DNA of 9,190 bases from Desulfovibrio sp. (GTDB taxonomy: Bacteria > Desulfobacterota > Desulfovibrionia > Desulfovibrionales > Desulfovibrionaceae): positions 1-9,190 of the forward strand of contig JAISNZ010000104.1 of assembly GCA_031275955.1 (NCBI GenBank), given 5' to 3'. Below are positions 1-5,405 of this stretch, piece after piece. The notes under the pieces are model-generated. The model was not told the DNA's origin and made no database searches. It saw only the letters and a list, made by a program, of their open reading frames with translations. The position numbers were made by a program, and so were the translations under genes. The stretch's first letter is position 1. The number at the start of each line of letters is the position of its first letter.

Positions 1-483
1 TATGTTATCACGTATTTCACTGTCTATAGTCAGAATAGCTTCTTTCATCTCCTGCAACTTTAAAAATTCAGTACTTTCTTTATTTAAATATTTTTCAATC
101 TCTAATAGTTTGATGTTCATAAAAAAAATCGTTTGGGCGATATTATCGTGCAGGCTGTTCGCAATTCGATCCCTTTCTTTGTGTATCATTGAATGGGCAA
201 CTTCTTCGTGTAATCTAGCCGTAAGTTTTTCTATCAGACGGAATATCACGGTAAAATATGAGAGAAAGAGCAGGCTGGAAAAAACAGCGACCAGAAGGTT
301 GCCCCAGTTCATATACATATCATGCATGAATCTGTGGCGGAGAAATTCAAAAAAAAGAATGAAAAGACCGGTAAGGATGGTCAAGGCCCATTTTGCTTTT
401 ATTAACCTAGTGCTTTTATTAAAAAATTTCGAGACATCGGGGGAAAATTTTCTGCCCTGTGCGGTGCTATGCTGCGCTGACAT
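1..483 (-). CDS. Membrane sensor histidine kinase, HisKA_3 (NarL/LuxR-partner) type, N-terminal part, cut by window edge
   Basis: The minus frame is open from the left edge back to an in-frame stop at 580-582; 161 codons of the gene are in the window. I chose the ATG at 481-483 because an AGGAGG lies 9 nt upstream; an in-frame ATG at 508-510 is the alternative. Two hydrophobic segments (residues about 32-47 and 60-81) enclose a short loop, so the protein is probably anchored in the inner membrane with only a small sensing region outside. A cytoplasmic linker then leads to the H-box HKERDRIANSLHDNIAQ (residues 101-117), with His112 as the expected phosphoacceptor. This is the signature of HisKA_3 kinases, which normally phosphorylate LuxR/NarL-type response regulators. 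The following helix (about 120-160) fits the dimerisation domain. The HATPase_c domain and any response regulator would lie beyond position 1. It is divergent from the copper-receptor gene and may regulate it (inference). The signal is unknown. The DNA is much more AT-rich than the rest of the window. Confidence 0.85.
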   Translation of the reverse strand, partial: MSAQHSTAQGRKFSPDVSKFFNKSTRLIKAKWALTILTGLFILFFEFLRHRFMHDMYMNWGNLLVAVFSSLLFLSYFTVIFRLIEKLTARLHEEVAHSMIHKERDRIANSLHDNIAQTIFFMNIKLLEIEKYLNKESTEFLKLQEMKEAILTIDSEIRDNI

Positions 484-534
484 TGTCCCATGCCTCCTTC
501 GGTATCTCATACCTCCCCTGCCCCTGTGCTCCTG

Positions 535-550
535 CGCATAGCCGCATAGC
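535..550. repeat. Perfect tandem 8-mer (CGCATAGC x2)
   Basis: CGCATAGC occurs twice head to tail (535-542 and 543-550) in the region between the histidine kinase and the receptor gene, inside the presumed kinase leader. Two identical adjacent octamers can be a chance event or paired binding sites for a dimeric regulator. Nothing else in the sequence favours either view. Confidence 0.3.
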
Positions 551-574
551 GTCGAGTCGAAGAGCTTATTTTTC

Positions 575-605
575 ACTATTCATGGGAAAATAAAACCAAT
601 GTCAA
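575..605 (-). promoter_or_regulatory. Candidate sigma-70-like promoter for the histidine kinase gene
   Basis: On the minus strand a perfect TTGACA (600-605) is followed after 19 nt by AATAGT (575-580), which matches the -10 consensus at four of six positions. The spacer is longer than the ideal 17 nt, so this is only a candidate. It would give a leader of roughly 85 nt before the ATG at 483. The same bases form a short inverted repeat (ACTATT at 575-580 and AATAGT at 604-609), which could instead be an operator half-site pair between the two divergent genes. Confidence 0.33.
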
Positions 606-672
606 TAGTACTTTCGGTCAGAAAAAATAGTTCGTGCGAAGGATAGCGGCGGGCAACGCAGCAGCGTAAAAC

Positions 673-717
673 CTGTCAATAAGCAAGGAGAATAGAATCT
701 GTCAAGATCAAGGAGAA
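673..717 (+). repeat. Imperfect direct repeat that duplicates the Shine-Dalgarno region of the receptor gene
   Basis: CTGTCAA (673-679) followed by CAAGGAGAA (684-692) recurs as CTGTCAA (699-705) followed by CAAGGAGAA (709-717), a period of 25-26 nt. The second copy contains the working ribosome binding site AAGGAG (710-715), 7 nt before the ATG at 723. The first copy has the same AAGGAG but no start codon at a proper distance, so it appears to be a decoy or the product of a small tandem duplication. The remainder of the divergent intergenic region (484-722) shows no further gene. Confidence 0.6.
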
Positions 718-722
718 CATGT

Positions 723-2789
723 ATGCCGAGGCAACACGCCAAGATATTCGCCGTGCTACTCCTGCTTGTGTTTGCCATGAAAGCGCAGCCTTTATACGCG
801 CAAGCGGATCAGGAGCCTGCCCATAGCCGTTCCGGGCAGGAACGCCCCGGAATAACTCTGGACCCGATCGTCGTTATCGCCACGCCTGAGAGTACTCCGC
901 TGGAGATAACCCTGAATCCCAAACAGGCGCAGTTGCCTGTGCCAGCCAGTGACGCCACGGATTATCTCAAAACTGTGCCGGGTTTTTCCGCCATCCGTTC
1001 CGGAGGCGCCAACGGCGACCCTGTCTTTCGGGGGATGTTCGGCTCCCGTCTCAACATTTTAACCAACGGTTCCAATATGTTGGGTTCCTGCCCCAACCGC
1101 ATGGACGCCCCTTCCTCGTATATTTCGCCTGAATCGTTCGATCGGGTTACCATTATAAAAGGGCCGCAAACTGTGCTCTGGGGCGGCGGGGCTTCGGCGG
1201 CGACTATCCGTTTTGACCGCTTGCGGGAGCGGTATAGCGAGCCAGGAGCCAGAGCCACAGTCGGTTTTTTGGCAGGTTCGTATGATCGTTTTGAAGAATA
1301 CGCGGACGCCTCTGCCGGGACTGAAGATGTGTATGTACGGTTCAACGCCAACCATGGCCATTCTTCTGATTATAAAGACGGTAACGGCAATGCCGTGCCT
1401 TCCAAGTGGATGAAATGGAATGTTGATGGCGCTATCGGCTGGACTCCGGATGACAATACTTTGCTTGAGTTGAGCGGCGGCACCGGAGATGGCGAAGCCC
1501 GCTACGCCGGCAGAGGTATGGATGGGACCCGGTTTACAAGAGAGAGTTTCGCCTTAAGGTTTGAAAAAAGTAAACTGGGGTCTGTATTGGATAAACTGGA
1601 AGCGCAAGCATATTACAATCATACCGATCACGTTATGGACAATTACACTCTGCGTACTCCCTCGGGCACCGGAATGATGGCGATGCCCATGAAAAGCAAT
1701 CCGACCCGCACCCTATACGGCGGGAGGGTTGCGGCAACTCTGCATCCGGGTGCGGGCAATACCCTGACAACCGGAGCGGATATGCAATTTGACAAGCACG
1801 ACACCAGTTCCACTTCCAGCCCCGCCAGACGCACGGACATGGAAGTTTGGAAAGCGGGGCTTTTCGGAGAACTGCGTACAGAGGTCAGCCCCAATAGCGC
1901 AATTATCGCAGGTCTGCGTGGAGATTTCGTCAAGGCTGAAGATTTTCGTTCGCGTCCGGCCAACGTCGCTCCGTATGACGATACCCGAAACGATTTACTA
2001 CCCAGCGCCTTCATTCGCTATGAACATAGCTTCGCTGAGTTGCCGCTTCAAACATATATTGGAGTCGGGTATACCGAACGTTTTCCGGATTATTGGGAAC
2101 TGATTCAGAACAAAAATGTCGGCATGATTTCTTTTCGCGCCTTCCAGGATTTGGAATCTGAAAAGACGTTGCAACTGGATGTCGGCCTGCAATACAGGAA
2201 GGATAATCTCAATCTGTGGATTTCCGGCTATGCCGGAATCATTCAGGACTACATCCTGTTTAGTTACATTACCACCACTGGAATGATGGGCACAACCACC
2301 AGTTCCACGGCGCAAAATGTTGATGCCCGGATTATGGGGGGAGAACTGGGAGCGTCTTATCTGTTTTTTGATCATTTGCGGCTGAGTTCCAGTCTGGCCT
2401 ATGCCTGGGCGGAGAATACCGACGAAAACAGGCCCTTGCCCCAGATCCCGCCTCTCGAAGCCAGGTTTGGGGCAAATTATGAAACGGATGTCTGGCAAGC
2501 CGGTGTGTTCTGGCGGGTAGTGGCCAAACAAGACCGAACCGCCCGTAATCAGGGCAACGTGGTAGGCAGAGATTTCGGCAAAAGTTCCGGCTTCGGTGTC
2601 CTGTCCGCTTATGCCGGATTTGATTTCGCCAATCATTTCAATATAACTGCAGGAGTGGATAATTTACTTGATACCGCCTATTTCGAGCACCTTAATCTGG
2701 CCGGGAATTCGGGGTGGGGCTACCCGGCGGATTCGCGGACCTATGAACCGGGCAGGGTATTCTGGGCCAGATTGAGCGCTGAATTTTGA
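723..2789 (+). CDS. TonB-dependent copper receptor, OprC/NosA type
   Basis: The product is a 688-residue outer-membrane beta-barrel receptor expected to move copper into the periplasm using TonB-ExbBD energy. Residues 1-26/28 form a Sec signal peptide (hydrophobic core at about 8-18, ending LYA-QA). A TonB-box-like stretch TLDPIVVIA lies near residues 45-53. The plug domain (about 60-170) includes GMFGSRLNILTNG, MDAPSSYISPESFD and VTIIKGPQTVLWGGGASAA, which are characteristic of the copper-receptor subfamily. The barrel ends in phenylalanine, as outer-membrane proteins do. Cys123-x3-Met127 and His303-x-Met305 reproduce the CxxxM-HxM copper site known from Pseudomonas aeruginosa OprC. Methionine clusters occur at 318-323 and 521-522. 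The start is supported by AAGGAG 7 nt upstream. The length is normal for the family. Downstream genes on the same strand encode a metal-ligand-rich membrane protein and an ABC complex. Copper is the best-supported substrate; I have not excluded another soft metal. Confidence 0.9.
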   Translation: MPRQHAKIFAVLLLLVFAMKAQPLYAQADQEPAHSRSGQERPGITLDPIVVIATPESTPLEITLNPKQAQLPVPASDATDYLKTVPGFSAIRSGGANGDPVFRGMFGSRLNILTNGSNMLGSCPNRMDAPSSYISPESFDRVTIIKGPQTVLWGGGASAATIRFDRLRERYSEPGARATVGFLAGSYDRFEEYADASAGTEDVYVRFNANHGHSSDYKDGNGNAVPSKWMKWNVDGAIGWTPDDNTLLELSGGTGDGEARYAGRGMDGTRFTRESFALRFEKSKLGSVLDKLEAQAYYNHTDHVMDNYTLRTPSGTGMMAMPMKSNPTRTLYGGRVAATLHPGAGNTLTTGADMQFDKHDTSSTSSPARRTDMEVWKAGLFGELRTEVSPNSAIIAGLRGDFVKAEDFRSRPANVAPYDDTRNDLLPSAFIRYEHSFAELPLQTYIGVGYTERFPDYWELIQNKNVGMISFRAFQDLESEKTLQLDVGLQYRKDNLNLWISGYAGIIQDYILFSYITTTGMMGTTTSSTAQNVDARIMGGELGASYLFFDHLRLSSSLAYAWAENTDENRPLPQIPPLEARFGANYETDVWQAGVFWRVVAKQDRTARNQGNVVGRDFGKSSGFGVLSAYAGFDFANHFNITAGVDNLLDTAYFEHLNLAGNSGWGYPADSRTYEPGRVFWARLSAEF

Positions 2790-2796
2790 TGGTCCA

Positions 2797-2817
2797 CATA
2801 TATCTGGTACATATATG
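2797..2817. repeat. Small inverted repeat after the receptor gene
   Basis: CATATAT (2797-2803) and ATATATG (2811-2817) are exact inverted copies around a 7-nt loop, 7 nt after the receptor stop codon. The stem is AT-only apart from its end pair and no uridine tract follows directly, so it is a poor intrinsic terminator. It could be a weak attenuator, an mRNA-processing hairpin or an operator for the downstream genes. Confidence 0.35.
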
Positions 2818-2835
2818 ATTATTCAATCTTATTCA

Positions 2836-2863
2836 TTTTCATTTATCGGCAGCGTGATAGAAT
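2836..2863 (+). promoter_or_regulatory. Candidate internal promoter before the DUF4418-ABC genes
   Basis: An extended -10 element TGATAGAAT (2855-2863; one mismatch from TGnTATAAT) lies 16 nt downstream of TTTTCA (2836-2841), a four-of-six match to the -35 consensus. It sits in the AT-rich 119-nt gap between the receptor and the DUF4418-like gene. If active, it would start transcription about 40 nt before the ATG at 2909 and let the three inner-membrane genes be expressed apart from the receptor. Confidence 0.35.
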
Positions 2864-2908
2864 TAACACAGTCTCCAGTTACAATGACTGAACAAGGCGG
2901 CAACGCCA

Positions 2909-3463
2909 ATGTCAAACATCATCAGTAAGGGAAAGATTCTGGCTCTACTGTATGCCGTGGTGGGTCTTCTCTATATCGCCGTGCCGCATGTTCTTTTGCC
3001 GGTATGCGAATATGCCGACGGATCGGCAGCTCATCGTCATGCCGCGCCCTTACACGGGGAAAGGGCACACGACTCGGCCACGCCGCCGGAGCACCATGGG
3101 GCCGGGAGTTCCGTATCCGGACATCAGGAACCCGCAACCGAACATTCAGGACATTCCAAATCGGCTCACATAGTCTGCTTCTGGACCGCCAGAGCGGAAG
3201 CCGGCCTCGGGGGTCTGGTTATTTTTGGTTCTTTACTTTTGCTGTTTGCCGGCTCACCTGAGCGGCGTTCAGGCATTACCCTGCTGTTCGCGGGAAGCGC
3301 TGTCCTGGGCGCGTTGACACCTACCTTACTTATCGGCGTGTGCCAACAGGAAAGCATGCCCTGCCGGGCCGGAACGCTACCGGCTCTTTTACTCCTGAGC
3401 GGGTTTTTCTTCCTCTTAGCCCTGCTGCACAGCTTTTATCTCATCAAGTACCGGAAGGGTTGA
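2909..3463 (+). CDS. DUF4418-like inner-membrane protein with a histidine-rich extramembrane loop
   Basis: This 184-residue protein has four hydrophobic segments (about 9-30, 97-114, 122-145 and 156-180), so it is predicted to be an integral inner-membrane protein. Cys33 precedes, and Cys90-Phe-Trp-Thr-Ala-Arg-Ala-Glu follows, a hydrophilic loop. A Cys/His-Trp-Thr-x-x-Ala-Glu motif before the second helix is what I recall of DUF4418 proteins, whose function is unknown. The loop (residues 34-89) contains ten histidines (42, 44, 49, 54, 62, 63, 72, 79, 82, 87), and a second pair of cysteines (145, 152) with Met150 lies between helices 3 and 4. These are typical soft- or transition-metal ligands. 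The start has a modest ribosome site (AAGGCGG, 8 nt upstream). The gene ends 5 nt before the ABC permease gene, so the two are almost surely cotranscribed and probably act together. A metal sensor, chaperone or accessory subunit of the ABC complex would fit; the family assignment is from memory of the motif pattern. Confidence 0.72.
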   Translation: MSNIISKGKILALLYAVVGLLYIAVPHVLLPVCEYADGSAAHRHAAPLHGERAHDSATPPEHHGAGSSVSGHQEPATEHSGHSKSAHIVCFWTARAEAGLGGLVIFGSLLLLFAGSPERRSGITLLFAGSAVLGALTPTLLIGVCQQESMPCRAGTLPALLLLSGFFFLLALLHSFYLIKYRKG

Positions 3464-3468
3464 CGGCA

Positions 3469-4704
3469 ATGGCGGACAAAGTTTTCACGCCACACCGGCT
3501 GGCGCTACAGAATTTGCGCCGCAAACCGTATCGTAATCTTGGTCTTGCCGCCCTGGTCGGCATCTTCTCCGCGGTTCTTTTTGGCGGATCCATTCTCAAC
3601 GGCCAGTTGAGCAAGGGGCTGGAGAGCCTCTCCGCGCGTTTGGGCGCGGACGTACTGATTGTTCCCTACGGATATGAGCGGGTTGCCACAGCCGCGCTTC
3701 TGCGGGGTGAACCGAGCACCTATTATATGCGCAAAGAGGTTCTGGACAGCATCCGGGCGGTTCCCGGCGTCGCGGCGCTCACGCCGCAATTTTTTCTGGC
3801 CTCCCTCATCGACTCCTGCTGCTCGGAGCATGTGCAGATTATAGGTTTTGATCCGGAAAGCGACTTTTTGCTCCGGCCCTGGATGCAGAATATCATAACC
3901 CGTCTGGGAGACGACGAGATTGTGGTCGGCTCCAAAATCATTACTTCCGTGGGGGACAGACTCTTTTTTTTCGGAAAAACATACCGGGTGGCCGCCAAAA
4001 TGGCTCCAACGGGTATGGGACTGGATACCTCCGTTTTTATGCCTCTGGAAACGCTGTACGCGCTGATACGGGGCAATCCGTATCTCCCGAAACTGCTTGA
4101 GAATCCGCATTTCTTACAAAAACTGGATCCCCCGGAAGCGTATATTTCCTCAGTCGCGGTAAAGGTCGATCCGGGAACGTCGCCCAAGGCGGTGGGGAAT
4201 GCGATCATGCTGGCCCACGCCGTTGAATACAATCTGGATCTGGTGATTGCGGAAAACATTGTGGCTGAGACCGCGCGTCGGCTGCATGGTTTGGCGGTCT
4301 CCGTGTACTGGGTTGCAGCCGGAATCTGGCTGCTGGCGATACTTGTCATCAGTCTGGTTTTTTCCGTCAGCGCAAGTGAGAGGAAACAAGAGATGAGCCT
4401 TTACCGGCTGTTGGGAGCGCAACGTTCCTGGGTGGCTGGGCTGTTGCGCTGGGAGGCTTTTTCCATTTGCCTGGGAGGATCGCTGGCCGGGATTCTGGTC
4501 GCTTTCTGCGTTATTTTTCCTTTCAGTACGCTTATTTTCGATGGCCTGCAGCTGCCGCACCTGGGCATATCCGGCGGTAGTATCGCCGGATATGCCCTGC
4601 TCACTTTGGCACTATCCGGCCTGAGCGGGCCGCTGGCCTGCGCCAACACGGTCTGGTCGCTTACCCGCTTTGACGTGTACAGCAGCTTGCGGGAGGCGGA
4701 GTAA
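3469..4704 (+). CDS. ABC transporter permease, FtsX/MacB (type VII) family
   Basis: The product is 411 residues with the topology of MacB/LolC/FtsX-type permeases: one N-terminal helix (about 24-44), a large extracytoplasmic domain (about 45-275, MacB periplasmic-core-like), then three helices (about 277-299, 328-351 and 370-392). The SERKQEMSLYRLLGAQRS stretch (303-320) after helix 2 is the conserved cytoplasmic segment of FtsX-domain proteins that contacts the ATPase. I chose the ATG at 3469, preceded by GGAAGGG. The frame remains open to an ATG at 3340, but those 43 extra codons lie inside the DUF4418-like gene and are not membrane-protein-like. Oddities are a CCSEH motif at residues 117-121 in the extracytoplasmic domain, and lone cysteines in the membrane part (334, 347, 391). 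Proteins of this class usually couple ATP hydrolysis to movements on the far side of the membrane (lipoprotein release, efflux, peptidase activation), not to substrate import. The substrate here is unknown. Confidence 0.85.
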   Translation: MADKVFTPHRLALQNLRRKPYRNLGLAALVGIFSAVLFGGSILNGQLSKGLESLSARLGADVLIVPYGYERVATAALLRGEPSTYYMRKEVLDSIRAVPGVAALTPQFFLASLIDSCCSEHVQIIGFDPESDFLLRPWMQNIITRLGDDEIVVGSKIITSVGDRLFFFGKTYRVAAKMAPTGMGLDTSVFMPLETLYALIRGNPYLPKLLENPHFLQKLDPPEAYISSVAVKVDPGTSPKAVGNAIMLAHAVEYNLDLVIAENIVAETARRLHGLAVSVYWVAAGIWLLAILVISLVFSVSASERKQEMSLYRLLGAQRSWVAGLLRWEAFSICLGGSLAGILVAFCVIFPFSTLIFDGLQLPHLGISGGSIAGYALLTLALSGLSGPLACANTVWSLTRFDVYSSLREAE

Positions 4705-5375
4705 TGCGGCTTGAAGCGCATCATCTGACCAAAAGCTACCGGCGGGGTCAGACGCATTTCAACGCCGTAGCCAATGCCAGTTTTTCTCTGGACGATGGAG
4801 CCTTTGTCAGTCTGATCGGGCGTTCCGGCAGCGGGAAAACGACCCTGCTGAATATGGCGATCGGCCTTCTCAGTCCGGATTCAGGCGAAATCCTGGTGGA
4901 CGGGAACAATCTGTTTTCCCTGGAGGAGCGGCAGCGCAGCGATTTCCGCAATGAAAAGATCGGCTACATCCCTCAGGGCCGGAGTCTTTTGGGAAATTTG
5001 ACGGCTCTGAACAATACGCGTCTGCCTTTTCACCTTAAACGCCGTTCGGGTGACAGTCTGCAAAAAGCGCGGGAACTTTTTAGCCAACTGGGCATTTCTC
5101 ATTTAGAAAACAGTTACCCGATGGAACTTTCAGGTGGAGAACTGCGACGGGTAGCGCTTGCGCGGGCTTTAATCAATTCGCCGGAGCTGATCCTGGCGGA
5201 TGAACCCACCAGCGATCTGGATATTGATACGGCGCGGGAAATCTGGGAGTTGTTTTCCCGCCTGAATGCGCAGGGCGTGGCTTTTCTGGTGGCAACCCAT
5301 GATGTGGAACTGAGCCATCGCGGCAACGCGATCTGGAAAATGCATTCCGGCCGATTGATACAGGAAGCTGGGTAA
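4704..5375 (+). CDS. ABC transporter ATPase, LolD/MacB-like, partner of the preceding permease
   Basis: This 223-residue protein is a single, complete ABC ATPase domain. Walker A is GRSGSGKTT (39-47), the Q-loop glutamine is Gln91 in GYIPQG, the signature is LSGGE (142-146), Walker B is LILADEP (162-168) and the switch histidine is His199 in ATHD. Length and motif order match the LolD/MacB/FtsE group that pairs with FtsX-type permeases. The gene starts within the stop codon of the permease gene (TAATG, 1-nt overlap), so translation is probably coupled and the two products form one cytoplasmic/inner-membrane complex, presumably two copies of each. All catalytic residues are present. It is the last gene of the plus-strand group and ends 10 nt from the stop codon of the convergent cobQ gene. 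Confidence 0.92.
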   Translation: MRLEAHHLTKSYRRGQTHFNAVANASFSLDDGAFVSLIGRSGSGKTTLLNMAIGLLSPDSGEILVDGNNLFSLEERQRSDFRNEKIGYIPQGRSLLGNLTALNNTRLPFHLKRRSGDSLQKARELFSQLGISHLENSYPMELSGGELRRVALARALINSPELILADEPTSDLDIDTAREIWELFSRLNAQGVAFLVATHDVELSHRGNAIWKMHSGRLIQEAG

Positions 5376-5405
5376 TTGAAGCCGATTACACTGGCTTGTC
5401 CCAGC
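5367..5405. terminator. Possible bidirectional hairpin at the convergent gene ends
   Basis: GCTGGG (5367-5372) pairs with CCCAGC (5400-5405), and nested inside AAGCC (5379-5383) pairs with GGCTT (5393-5397). This gives a two-part stem across the stop codons of the ABC ATPase and cobQ. The intergenic gap is only 10 nt, so any shared terminator has to overlap the coding ends. No clear T-tract follows on either strand, so intrinsic termination is uncertain. Confidence 0.3.

Noticed and set aside
2..541. Plus-strand open frame of 179 codons at the left edge
   Set aside because: It is antisense to a clear histidine kinase H-box on the minus strand, has no family-like features and ends in a Pro/Leu/Cys-rich tail; it is a shadow.
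484..722. Fur-type or copper-regulator palindrome in the divergent intergenic region
   Set aside because: I looked for a 19-bp Fur-like box and for a GC-rich dyad of the CueR/CopY type and saw only short AT-rich inverted pairs, not enough to name a regulator.
1998..2636. 212-codon minus-strand open frame inside the receptor gene
   Set aside because: The receptor reading on the plus strand is continuous and carries the barrel to its C-terminal phenylalanine; the antisense product has no recognisable features.
3340..3468. Upstream in-frame extension of the ABC permease
   Set aside because: These 43 codons lie inside the DUF4418-like gene; the ATG at 3469 has a ribosome site and gives the usual N-terminus just before the first helix.
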